Assembly: GCA_965205385.1 (NCBI GenBank)
Contig: CBDBGS010000008.1
Location: forward strand, 1,736,001-1,800,000
DNA from: CATOSP01 sp965205385
GTDB lineage: Bacteria; Chloroflexota; Dehalococcoidia; Lucifugimonadales; UBA3495
Length of the DNA stretch: 64,000 bases
Direction: 5' to 3'
This document shows, in pieces, positions 1 to 8,373 of the stretch; position 1 is the first letter of the stretch; each line of letters starts with the position of its first letter. Below the pieces are notes generated by a model. The model was given only the letters and a program-made list of their open reading frames with translations, was not told the DNA's origin and did not search any database. Made by a program: the position numbers and the translations under genes.

Positions 1-586
1 TCCGGTAGTCTGTTTTGACGAGACCTCCACCCAGTTGCTGGCCGAGACCCGGCCGCCGCTCCCGCCCCGGCCCGGACGGCCGAGGCGTCAGGACTACGAA
101 TACCGGCGGGAGGGTACGCGCAACCTGTTCTTGGGCTGTGAGCCTTTGGTGGGCTGCCGGGATGTGGCGGTGACCCAGCGCCGCACCATGACCGACTTCG
201 CCCATCAGATGCGTTGGCTGGTGGATAAAGCCTACCTGGAGGCCCAGGTGGTCCGGGTTGTCTTGGACAATCTCAACACCCATCGACCGGCTTCCCTGTA
301 CGCCAGCTTCCCTGCCGCCGAGGCTAGGCGAGTCGTGAAACGGCTGGAATTCCACTACACGCCCAAGCACGGGAGTTGGCTCAATATGGCGGAGATCGAA
401 TTTAGCGTATTGGCCCGGTCCTGCCTCAGGCAGAGCCTCCCCAACGAAGCGGTCCTCAGCAGGGAAATCCAGTCCCTGGTGAGAGAGCGAATCGCCGCCC
501 AGGCTACCATTAACTGGCGTTTTGACGCCCATGACGCCAGAACTAAGCTTCACCGCGTCTATCCCTTCGATCCCAAGTTTGACTGA
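1..586 (+). CDS. IS630-family transposase, 5'-truncated by window edge
   Basis: This is the DDE transposase of an IS630-type element. The frame is open to the first base, so the N-terminal part lies outside the window. Before the first possible internal start (TTG at 35) the frame already reads VCFDETSTQ, with the first catalytic Asp at 17-19. The second Asp is in VLDNLNTH (codon 266-268). The acidic third residue lies in GSWLNMAEIE (codons around 392-400), so the DDE set is intact in what can be seen. The protein ends at TGA 584-586 and no frameshift is visible. The element's right end should lie between 587 and 700 but was not located. The family call is secure; whether the element is active cannot be judged from a partial copy. 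Confidence 0.9.
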   Translation, partial: PVVCFDETSTQLLAETRPPLPPRPGRPRRQDYEYRREGTRNLFLGCEPLVGCRDVAVTQRRTMTDFAHQMRWLVDKAYLEAQVVRVVLDNLNTHRPASLYASFPAAEARRVVKRLEFHYTPKHGSWLNMAEIEFSVLARSCLRQSLPNEAVLSREIQSLVRERIAAQATINWRFDAHDARTKLHRVYPFDPKFD

Positions 587-700
587 CTGCTAGTTGGGAG
601 GGAGGTCGACCCCCAATTTGGACAAGTAGCTAAGTGGGAGACCTGCTCCTTTACTAAGGGCAGCGATTTCTGGTGGGAAGAAGTCGGCCTTTCCCCGGTC

Positions 701-2005
701 TTAACCTGCTTGGTCGGGCCGCCGGACAGTCCCGACGGGCGTCGCAGCGTCGACAACGCCGGCCGTATAGTAGTACGCTTCTACCGGCCGCCACACTAAC
801 GGCGTCAACAAGACCACCGGCAGCATCAAAAGCAAGCCCACCCCAGCGTTGATACCTATGGCCAATGAGATGCTGAATGCCTGAGCTAGGACCCCGATTT
901 CCACGCCGCCGATCAAGTGGCCCAGGCCGTTGACCATCCCCTGGGACCCCATTATCCGCCCTCGCATTTCGGCCGGTGACGAAAGCAGAAGGATGGTGCT
1001 CTGCATGGTGCTGAATCCTGACTGACCTACACCGGCGATAAAGAGCAACAAGAAGGAAATCAGGAACCAGGGCGACCATGCCACCGCAGCCACTCCCACG
1101 GCCACAATCAACGCGCCTATCACGAAGTACCGCCCGTGAAAGGTGTAGTTCCGGCGCGTGGCAATGAATATCGCCCCCATGAGCGTACCAACACCTTCCG
1201 CCGAGCCTATTACGCCCCCCAACGCGGGCCCCACTTTCAATACATCTGTGGCGATGACCGGTATGAAATATTGCAGCGGCAACACCATGCCGTTCATCAC
1301 TAACGATATGGAAAGCACCCCCAGCACAAACTTGTTTGAGAAAGAATGGCCGATGCCTGACTTGATCCCTTGCGAGAACACCCTGTCCCTGCCCACCACC
1401 GGCGCCGCTTTCGGCAGCCGCATCTTGAATATTAGGCAGGCCGCGATCAGGTCCAGGGTCACCAGAACTATAAAAGCGCCGGTGTACCCGTAAAGGGCAA
1501 TCAACAGCCCGCCGACTAACGGGCCCAGAATCTTGCCTCCGTTGTTGGTTATGGTCTCCAGGGACATGGCATGGGCGATTCGGGCTTCCCCGGCCAAGTC
1601 GAAAAGCGCCGCCCGCCGGGTGGGGTCATCCAAGACCTTGGCCGTGCCCTGCAAAAGTATGGCAAGGAAAACATACCAGGGATGAATGAGGCCCAGAATC
1701 AAGAGAGCCAGCAGCCCCAACGCGACAAGCAAATAGAAGGTGTGGATACCAGTCAGAATGCGCCACCGGTCCAGCCGGTCGGCCAGCATTCCGGCTACCA
1801 ACGACAAAGGAGGGCGCGGACCATTCAGGAAAACGGAAATTAGTCCGACTTGAAAGACCGAGTCGGTGAGTTCGTAAATGAGGTATCCCAGCACCAGGAG
1901 TTCCATGCGGCGGGCGATTTCGTGAACCCACCGGGCCGCCCACATCAGCCGAAAGTCGGGGTTTTGCAGGATCAGTAGGACAGGAGTGTTGGAAACTGAA
2001 GGCAA
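701..2005 (-). CDS. MFS transporter (drug/siderophore exporter-like)
   Basis: A 434-residue major facilitator protein of the inner membrane with about 12 hydrophobic segments. The N-terminus (LQNPDFRLMW) and the loop MLADRLDRWR match the NPDFR and DRxxRR-type loops of the EntS/MFS_3 group of drug or siderophore exporters. A second half with similar periodicity begins after a central hydrophilic stretch near residue 200. The start is probably TTG at 2005 with GGGGG upstream; an in-frame ATG at 1945 would remove part of the first conserved segment. The C-terminal tail after the last membrane segment is long and hydrophilic. It stands alone, next to an IS630 copy and a pseudogene zone. The substrate cannot be inferred from sequence. 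Confidence 0.8.
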   Translation of the reverse strand: MPSVSNTPVLLILQNPDFRLMWAARWVHEIARRMELLVLGYLIYELTDSVFQVGLISVFLNGPRPPLSLVAGMLADRLDRWRILTGIHTFYLLVALGLLALLILGLIHPWYVFLAILLQGTAKVLDDPTRRAALFDLAGEARIAHAMSLETITNNGGKILGPLVGGLLIALYGYTGAFIVLVTLDLIAACLIFKMRLPKAAPVVGRDRVFSQGIKSGIGHSFSNKFVLGVLSISLVMNGMVLPLQYFIPVIATDVLKVGPALGGVIGSAEGVGTLMGAIFIATRRNYTFHGRYFVIGALIVAVGVAAVAWSPWFLISFLLLFIAGVGQSGFSTMQSTILLLSSPAEMRGRIMGSQGMVNGLGHLIGGVEIGVLAQAFSISLAIGINAGVGLLLMLPVVLLTPLVWRPVEAYYYTAGVVDAATPVGTVRRPDQAG

Positions 2006-2419
2006 AGGGTTTCCCCCCGTTGAATACCGCCCAACGCTACCAACTACGCGTACTATTCCCGCTGTGCCTGCCGTGCCGGGGCGCCCACTTCAGCAGCTTG
2101 GCTTAGGTCGCCAACATACGCCGCAAGACTGCGGGAAGTCAACAAAGGGAGGGGCCAACTTGGAGACGACCGGGGCACATTGGCGCCGTTTGCCAAGAAA
2201 CGACGGAGTCAGCGGGAGGACGCCAGGCGGCTACGGTCAAGGTGCGGATTCGTCAGTCTTCTCAGCCTCTCCCAACTCGTAACCAACGCTCGGTCCGTTG
2301 AAGTTGTACCTGGGGCCAGCGGGCGGCTTCCTCTAACTTCTGGGGCAGGTTCCTCACGTAAGCCCACACTGACCCGCCCCGTGCCTCACTCAGACATCCA
2401 CCAAGTTTCCAGGCTCCCC
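2006..2419. other. Non-coding gap, nothing recognised
   Basis: About 410 bases between the MFS gene and the GH3-like remnant. Short open frames on both strands resemble no family I recognise. The stretch may hold eroded upstream parts of the GH3-like gene, but no aligned motif is visible before about 2420. Confidence 0.5.
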
Positions 2420-2959
2420 CAGTGCTGGTATTAGCCCTCACCCAATGGCCTTTACAGGTACGACATCAACGAGTTAGTAAGTGTGGCGGGGCTCCATGGC
2501 GGGACGCCCCTGTTCGAGTTCATGCAAAAGGGCCGGGACATGGTGAATTTGGAGAGTGAAAAAATCCACGTATCCTAGCTGATACAGGCTGTAGAAGCTT
2601 CGCAGGCTTCGGTAGGATTAGGCATCGAGCATTATCAGGCCGTTGGACACTCTGCATCCTCCCTTTACAACTTGCAATCGGAACTCAAGCCCCTACCCGT
2701 GGCTGATGAGTCGGTGATTTGCCTGGGACAGGCCATCAACGACCAGTTGGCCAGCCTGAATATCGAGTACGATCAGAAGAGACGGTCCGGCCGTCTTCAT
2801 TCTCCTCTGGTCCAGATAATGGCAAAGGACTGGTCTTCCAGACGCCTCGAAGCTAAGCTGGCTCAAGCAGTGAGGGACATCCAGTGCAAGGACAACCTGC
2901 TGAGTGTGCCCGACGAGGACGACCACGACGCAGAAGTTATCAGAGAGTGGACCAACTAG
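2420..2959 (+). pseudogene. GH3 auxin-responsive-promoter family remnant (C-terminal part)
   Basis: One reading frame gives GLYRYDINELVSVAG, then TPLFEFMQKGRD, then LNIEYDQKRRSGRL, in the order found in the C-terminal half of GH3-type acyl-acid amido synthetases. These normally read GLYRYRI.D...V, TP.IEFV.KG and a terminal LN.EY..KR.SGRL. The frame is interrupted by TAG at 2432-2434 and TAG at 2576-2578. The upstream two thirds of a GH3 protein, including the ATP-binding motifs, cannot be found. The last 95 codons form an open frame from TTG 2672 but are unlikely to be functional alone. Stops at both places and the surrounding IS debris point to gene decay. The family call rests on remembered motifs, not on an alignment. 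Confidence 0.55.
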
Positions 2960-3407
2960 GTTGTTGAACAAGTCCCGGAAGGCGGCGATGGCATTAGTGG
3001 GCTTTGTCGGGTGGGGAAGCCTTGACTTGGACGTAGAGCTTGTCCCCTGCGCTACACCACCCTGCGATACCTAGCCCAGGGTGCCTCCTGCATCTTTGGC
3101 AAGACTCGAATGTCGGTCTACTGACCTCGGTGGAGCAATCCAATTCGGGGAAGTTAGTCATGTCGACGTCAGATACGTCGAAGCTGACCGACCCAATGGT
3201 TTGTCCTCTGGTACCATGCGCCTGGGCTGGCCCTTCGGAGGTCATGGGCCACAACTTCTGGAAGGTAGCCCATCCGCGTTGGGAACGTCTCGCTTCTCCC
3301 CGGCCCGGCAGTAAATGAATGTTTTTATACACATTCGACATCGGAAGCATATATCCGCTGTGCGTGAAAAAAACTCCAATTCCACAGCCGAATTCATCGA
3401 GGACGCA
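2960..3407. other. Gap without recognisable gene
   Basis: About 450 bases between two convergent features. Short open frames occur on both strands (for example minus 3350-2994), but none shows a ribosome binding site plus a recognisable motif. I see no RNA gene here. Confidence 0.45.
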
Positions 3408-3761
3408 TTAAGATTCCCCTGTGTCATGGGGATATTCCTGAGCGATTTCTCTAATACCTTGGTTTTGCTTGCCTCCAACCTCCACGTAATTGGTTTGGTC
3501 AAGGTAGACAAGTAGAACTTTGCCTCCTCGGTAGACTGCATCCACAACTATGATCCCCTCGTCGTGCGCCTTCTGTAATACATAGCAGTGCAGAGCGTCA
3601 TCGGACAATGCGCCTCCGAAGCAGTCATCTGAAGGTCCGGCGGCATGTATCTCTGGTCGCAGAGAGAACACAATAATCGTCACGATCAGGATCGTGGTCC
3701 CTAATCGTGTGATCATAAAGTACGTTGTTGTGGGGCACTGTTCGTGCGCCGGTTTATTCAT
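3408..3761 (-). CDS. Small secreted/anchored hypothetical protein
   Basis: A 117-residue protein of unknown function. It has a hydrophobic segment at about residues 16-36 followed by IHAAG, which reads as a signal peptide with an Ala-x-Ala-type cleavage site or as a single anchor. The mature part starts DDCFGGALSDDALHCYVL and contains two Cys that could pair outside the cell. The stretch GGKVLLVYLDQT looks like ordered beta structure. I chose ATG 3761 because GAGGAG sits eight bases upstream; the frame extends to GTG 3779. The C-terminus (QEYPHDTGES) is abrupt, and nearby mobile-element debris makes truncation of a longer protein possible. The family is not recognised with certainty. Confidence 0.5.
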   Translation of the reverse strand: MNKPAHEQCPTTTYFMITRLGTTILIVTIIVFSLRPEIHAAGPSDDCFGGALSDDALHCYVLQKAHDEGIIVVDAVYRGGKVLLVYLDQTNYVEVGGKQNQGIREIAQEYPHDTGES

Positions 3762-3810
3762 TGTCGGCTCTCCTCGCACAGGTAGACGCCTTCTATTGAT
3801 CTTGGGCTAG

Positions 3811-3959
3811 GAGCCTGTCCAAAGATTCGATCTCGAATACTATAATCGTTGGTAATCGGTTTGGCGTTTACTAAATAGACCTACACATGAACCAATAGCG
3901 TTGCTGTGAAAGCCATCATCGCCGATACGCGTTGCCATCATTAAATATCGGACAGACTC
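3811..3959. mobile_element. Miniature inverted-repeat element flanked by CTAG
   Basis: A ~149-bp non-coding element. Left end gagcctgtcc (3811-3820) and right end ggacagactc (3950-3959) are inverted repeats with one mismatch. The element is flanked on both sides by CTAG (3807-3810 and 3960-3963), which fits a 4-bp target duplication. The right flank runs directly into a second copy of the left end (gagtctgtccaaagatt, from 3964), so a perfect palindrome forms across the junction at 3951-3972. That second end probably belongs to the adjacent transposase remnant, which could have mobilised the small element in trans. Confidence 0.6.
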
Positions 3960-4127
3960 CTAGGAGTCTGTCCAAAGATTCTGAGGATCGGTTGGGTCTT
4001 TGACGGGGTTGACGATGTTAATCTTGTTCCGGCGAATGGGCGACTCAACCCGAACCGCAGTGGGGGTTTGGGAGGCAGTAATTGCGCTTTTGGGCGCGGG
4101 TGTTTCCCCAGCTGGTTCCTCGGGTTG

Positions 4128-4790
4128 TTACCCGGTGGCTGCCGGACCTGCCCGCCACAGTTTCAGGAGATTGTGGTAGAGGGCCACCAGGGTGAATTCC
4201 CCAGACACCTCGCGGCTGCCACGGAGCGGGAACTGGCGGAAGCCACGGGATTGTTTGATCAGTCCGTGGACCGGCTCGGTGATGGCTTTACGCCAGGCAT
4301 AGATCGCCCGCTCTTCCGCGGTATGCAGCTTGGCCCGGATGGACGAGCGCAGCGGCGTCTTGGTCCCGACCCTCCGGCCTATCCCCGCTTGATGGTGTCT
4401 TTCCCGCCCCGTGGCCCCGTAAACGTCAATTTGTCCTCCACCCAGAATCCCTAAGTTGCGTTCGCTGCAGTATCCTGTGTCCGCCGTGAACCATCTGGGA
4501 CGCCGCTACCCTTCAGGAACTCCCAGGCCGGCCAGGTTCTCATCCGGCCGCGCCAACACGTGACCCAACCTCGGACTGTCCGTGCTCTGGGCGCTCACCT
4601 CCTGCGCCACGATGACACCGCTGCCCTCTTCCACCAGCGCATGAGCGTTAAATCCCTGTATCCAACCATGGGAACCCCATGGGAACTCATCGTGATCCGG
4701 CTGTCTGGACCGGTGAAGCTGCTCTGCTCCTTGGGCCGGGGGACAGCCCTGGCCACCTTCGCTTCTACCTCTGCCGCTCCGGCCCCTCAT
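4128..4790 (-). pseudogene. IS1182-type transposase remnant
   Basis: On the minus strand one frame ends AWRKAITEPVHGLIKQSRGF, then RQFPLRGSREVSGEFTLVAL, then YHNLLKLWR, stopping at TAA 4130-4128. This is the conserved C-terminal end of IS1182-type DDE transposases (EPVFG.IKQ.RGFRQF..RG...V..E..L....HNLLKL). Further upstream, minus 4790-4506 in another frame gives GFNAHALVEEGSGVIVAQEV, matching the central NAQ..V....G.IVA segment of the same family. The two parts are in different frames, so at least one indel has occurred and the gene is dead. The left end of the element is probably the repeat at 3964-3981. The other end was not found. Confidence 0.7.
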
Positions 4791-5373
4791 CTCTCGGCTT
4801 GCTTTGCCACCCGCCTTATTGTTGATGCTCTGGTTGCCCCTATGGGCAAGAGGTTGGCTCGATTACGTCGGAGAGGTCTGGAACGTTTTAGTTTCGATGT
4901 TGGGATAGGGCGATGGTGGCGATGAGTTATATGAAGGGGATGTGCCTTGCTATGTCCGCGATTGGCAGGCACCCCCGAGCCATCTGGCTCTCTCCGCGAG
5001 GTTAGGTGATGATGGAGTGACTGACCGGGTATGGTCCATCGAGAAGCCGCCTGCACCACGCCGGGGACTTTGCCTCGGAACTCAGACTTTCCATATCGTT
5101 TTTCGGTGGCATCTCATGGGTCGTGGTAATTTGAGCTGTTAGTGGCGAGTTTACGGTGGGAGGTCATCTTTAAGAAGCGCGAGCCGAGGTCGCGCCGCGC
5201 CGGCGATATGCGATGACTATGCCCATTGTGTACCTGGTAAGACCACTGATGCCATCCGACGGGATGGCGCCCTTAGGAGTGAAGGTAGCGCCCGAGGTGG
5301 TGATCCGGACCAGGGACCTGGTTGACCTCAATGGCCCCTGTCTTAGGCTTCTTTTATTCCAACCCTTCCGGCT
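4791..5373. other. Eroded mobile DNA, no intact gene
   Basis: About 580 bases with no supported gene. Around 5010-5050 the plus strand reads GVTDRVWSIE, reminiscent of the end of some DDE transposases (LTDHVWS.E.L), but only about ten residues match and the context is broken. This may be the tail of another insertion-sequence remnant. Confidence 0.35.
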
Positions 5374-6578
5374 TCAGCCCACCGTGATTTCCGACGCGCT
5401 GGGGTTCAAGTATTCGGCCCAGTCTTGCATCAACGACCGGCGCCGGTCAAAAAGATCTGACCTGGCGTAAGCCGCCTCGGTAGAGTTCCCCACCACATGA
5501 GCTAGTGCGGCCTTCGCCACCGCCCACGGCGAGTCGGTCTGCTCCAAGGTCCAATCACGAAAGGACGACCGGAACCCGTGGGGTGTGCCAACCGTCCATC
5601 CGGTGCATGGACATCCAGGTCCATCAGCAGATTCCGGTGGGTCATATCGGAAAGGGGTTTGCCCAACTTTGGGGGCCGGAAGACCAGCCCCAATCCGTCG
5701 CTCAAGGACCTGGCCGAGGACAGTACTTTGAGAGCCTCGGAGGAGAGAGGAACGCGGTGCTCCCGTGACCTTTTCATTCTGCCTGCCGGGGCCGTCCAGG
5801 TTGCCGCCGTCCAGTCAATTTCCGACCATTGGGCCAACCGAACCTCACCGAACCGTGACGCCGTCAATATGAGGAACTCTAGGGACAGCTTGCTAACGTT
5901 CCCAGCCTCGGAGATCCGCACCAGTTAGACTACCTTGCCCACCTCGGCATACGCAACGGCCGCTTGGTGGCGCCTGAACGTAGGGGTCTTTGGCAGCGCC
6001 ACGTCCAAGGCATCGCCGACCGGACTATCGTCCCGGTAGTCCGGGAGGATGGCCCAGTCCATGATCGTCTTGATGCGCTGCCGGACACGGCGGGCTGTCT
6101 CGGCCTTGGTGTGCCAGATGGGCGTCAGGACTTCCAATACCTTGGGCTTCGTGACCTCACCCACCGGGACGTTGCCGATCGGAGGGAACGCGTAGGACTT
6201 CAGGCTCTGTTTCCACTGATAGGCGTGCTTCGCGTCTTTCCAGGTGGGGCGGCGAAGGTCGATTACTTTGGCTGCTGCTTGGGCGAAGGTGGGAATGGCA
6301 TCCCTATGCTTTTCCGCCAGGGGATCTATCCCGTTCCGGACCTTTTGCTTATTCTCCTTGGCGTTATCTCGCGCTTGTTTGAGCGCAACCGCCGGGAATC
6401 CCCCCAGCCCCAGCCCGCGGCGCTTGCCTTGGATAACCAGCAGTTGGACCCAGTGTTAGTTACCAGAAGGTTCCACGACAAGATAGAGGCCGTTTCCGTC
6501 GGCGTACATGCCCGCCATTTTGGCCTCCCGGATACGCTGGGGAGTCAGGGACTCGGAAGGGTGCCCTTTCTGGGCCAT
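5374..6578 (-). pseudogene. Tyrosine recombinase/integrase (P4-type), inactivated
   Basis: The pieces of one integrase can be read in order on the minus strand. The N-terminus starts at ATG 6578 (MAQKGHPSESLTPQRIREAK, then YADGNGLYLVVEPSG) and has the arm-binding domain shape of P4-like integrases. The core piece (6164-5925) contains WHTKAETARRVRQRIKTIMDWA. The catalytic domain follows with LILTASRFGEVRLAQWSEID carrying the first catalytic Arg. The end reads PHGFRSSFRDW...ALAHVVGNSTEAAYARSDLF with His/Arg, His and the Tyr nucleophile, stopping at TGA 5374-5376. It is broken by a stop near 6465, a stop at 5925-5927 and a frameshift near 5560-5600. Its position and orientation beside the 3' end of tRNA-Ala show a former integrated element. 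Confidence 0.85.
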
Positions 6579-6719
6579 ATTGGAATTCCCCGGTGGCCGG
6601 TTAATGGCCTATAGGCCATTTTATAGGCCGTTCTCCTATCAAAAGTCACCGGAGTGCACTAGAACTCACAGGAACTTGGAAGGGGCCATTTGAGCCTAAA
6701 TCAGGCGTCACATACACGC

Positions 6720-6751
6720 AAATCAGAGGGTTTTAGGTGTAAATCAGAGGG
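6720..6751. repeat. Two direct repeats near the integrase/tRNA junction
   Basis: The 11-mer aaatcagaggg occurs at 6720-6730 and again at 6741-6751, with a related shorter copy (taaatcagg) near 6697-6705. It lies between the dead integrase and the tRNA, where arm-type integrase binding sites are normally found. That role is inferred from position only. Confidence 0.4.
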
Positions 6752-6759
6752 TGAAAAAG

Positions 6760-6832
6760 TGGAGATGAGGGGATTCGAACCCCTGACCCCCTGCTTGCAA
6801 AGCAGGTGCTCTCCCGACTGAGCTACATCCCC
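6760..6832 (-). tRNA. tRNA-Ala (anticodon TGC)
   Basis: On the minus strand the sequence folds as a complete cloverleaf. The acceptor GGGGATG pairs with CATCTCC (one G-U). The D-arm begins TAGCTCAG, and the anticodon stem CCTGC/GCAGG encloses TTTGCAA. The T-arm reads GGGGTTCGAATCCCC and the discriminator is A. The anticodon is TGC, for alanine. CCA is not encoded. It served as the attachment site for the neighbouring integrase, whose remains lie immediately beyond its 3' end. Confidence 0.95.
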
Positions 6833-6895
6833 CTCCATGTTCAAGTATAGGAATAGGCTAAGACTAGTGTCAACGCGGTGTTCCTACTGACTCCC

Positions 6896-7003
6896 TTCCC
6901 CCACACAGGCGTTGTTCATCGGATACGACGAAAGAACGATTAACAAGGTGGCCCCTTTCCCCACACAGGAGTTGTTCATTAGACACCCTTCTCCCCACAC
7001 GGT
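6896..7003. repeat. 60-bp-spaced direct repeats upstream of thiolase
   Basis: A 23-bp unit (ttccccacacaggNgttgttc plus at) occurs at 6896-6919 (with one extra C) and at 6957-6979. A third partial unit (ctccccacacgg) lies at 6991-7002. On the minus strand the units sit in one frame and would encode repeats of the form MNN(S/A)CVG(K/E)G inside a 61-codon frame (7069-6884). It is not clear whether this is a peptide gene or only a DNA repeat. The unit spacing and lack of palindromes do not suggest CRISPR. Confidence 0.5.
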
Positions 7004-7087
7004 ATGATATCCGCGGACTTGGGCGGCCTGCGCCTCTGTTAAGTCAGGTCTCGTTCCGTACCCTATCATCCACCTAAGGAGTTTACT

Positions 7088-8287
7088 ATGCGAGGAGTTG
7101 CCATAGTTTCACCGGTCCGGACCGCCGTGGGGAATTTCGGCGGCGCCCTGCGCGGCGCCTCGGCGGCGGAGCTTGCCAGCATCGCCATTAAAGAGGTCTT
7201 GGAGCGCAGCGGAATCGACGGTGAGAAGGTCGACGACGTTATCCTGGGCCACGGCTACCCCAGCGGTGAAAACCCCGCCATTGGCCGGTTGGCCTCTCTG
7301 AAATCTGGTCTCCCCATCGAGGTGCCCGGCTACCAGTTGGACCGCCGGTGCTCTTCGGGCTTGCAGGCCATTCTCAACGCTTCCATGCTGGTCCAGACTG
7401 AAAACGCCGACGCCGTCATAGCCGGCGGTGTCGAAAGCATGAGCACCGCCGAGTTCTACTCCAACGAGTCCCGCTGGGGTGCGAGGTTCGGCTCGGTGAC
7501 TTTCCATGACCGGCTGGCCCGGGCCAGGGAGACCATCGCGCCAGAGGAGCGGTTCGGCCACATCTCAGGGATGATCGAGACCGCCGAGAACCTGGCCAAG
7601 CAGTACGAGATCTCCCGGGAAGAGCAGGACGAGTACGCCCTGCGCAGCCATCAGCGGGCAGTAGCCGCCATCGAGGCCGGCAAGTTCGAAAAAGAGATCG
7701 TCGGCGTGCCCATCCCTCAGCGCAGGGGAGACCCGGTCAACTTCGCCACCGACGAGAACCCCAGGGGCGACACTTCTATAGAAGCGCTGGCCCGGTTGCG
7801 CCCCATAATGCCCGACGGCAGCGTCACCGCCGGTAACGCCAGCAGCCAGAACGACGCCGCTTCGGTGTGCCTGGTCGTAGCTGAAGACAAGCTCGAGGAA
7901 TTCGGACTTGCTCCGATGGGCTACCTTCGCGGCTGGGCCGTGACCGGTTGCCACCCGGCCTACATGGGCATCGGCCCTGTCGGCGCGGTAAACAAGGTGA
8001 TGGGCAAGCTGGGCCTGACCCTGGGAGACATGGACCTGATCGAACTCAATGAGGCGTTCGCCGCTCAGGTATTGGCCGTGCTGCGGGAATGGAAGCTCCC
8101 CAACCACGACAATCTGAACGTCAATGGTTCCGGAATTTCGCTGGGACACCCCATCGCCGCCACTGGAGCCCGCATTCTAACCACCCTGCTACACGAGATG
8201 GAACGCCGGGACTCCCAATGGGGCCTGGAGACCATGTGCGTAGGAGGCGGCCAAGGTGTCGCGGCTGTGTTCGAGCGAGCGAACTAG
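7088..8287 (+). CDS. Acetyl-CoA acetyltransferase (thiolase family)
   Basis: A 399-residue cytoplasmic thiolase that cleaves or condenses acyl-CoA thioesters. The acyl-accepting Cys is C88 in DRRCSSGLQ, the base His is H354 in SLGHPIAATGAR, and the second Cys is C384 in ETMCVGGGQG, so the catalytic set is complete. The length is normal for the family. ATG 7088 is preceded by AAGGAG at good distance. It is the first gene of a plus-strand set with a GMC oxidoreductase 86 bases downstream, which suggests a catabolic pathway ending in acyl-CoA. Many thiolases of this sequence type act in degradation rather than polyhydroxybutyrate synthesis, but the substrate is not determined. Confidence 0.9.
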   Translation: MRGVAIVSPVRTAVGNFGGALRGASAAELASIAIKEVLERSGIDGEKVDDVILGHGYPSGENPAIGRLASLKSGLPIEVPGYQLDRRCSSGLQAILNASMLVQTENADAVIAGGVESMSTAEFYSNESRWGARFGSVTFHDRLARARETIAPEERFGHISGMIETAENLAKQYEISREEQDEYALRSHQRAVAAIEAGKFEKEIVGVPIPQRRGDPVNFATDENPRGDTSIEALARLRPIMPDGSVTAGNASSQNDAASVCLVVAEDKLEEFGLAPMGYLRGWAVTGCHPAYMGIGPVGAVNKVMGKLGLTLGDMDLIELNEAFAAQVLAVLREWKLPNHDNLNVNGSGISLGHPIAATGARILTTLLHEMERRDSQWGLETMCVGGGQGVAAVFERAN

Positions 8288-8373
8288 ATACTTTTCCGGT
8301 GTCGTGGTGACCGGGGCTCAACCACACGGGCACGGTGTTGCGGCTGCGATACCGCTTCTAAACGGGAGAGGTT

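Noticed and set aside
4068..4454. A 128-codon plus-strand frame
   Set aside because: It is antisense to a recognisable IS1182-type transposase remnant.
5000..5080. A separate transposase tail (GVTDRVWSIE)
   Set aside because: Only about ten residues match, and no longer similarity is visible; left as a remark.
6896..7003. A CRISPR array
   Set aside because: Only two full units, no dyad symmetry, and the spacing sequence is not unique-spacer-like. No cas genes are present.
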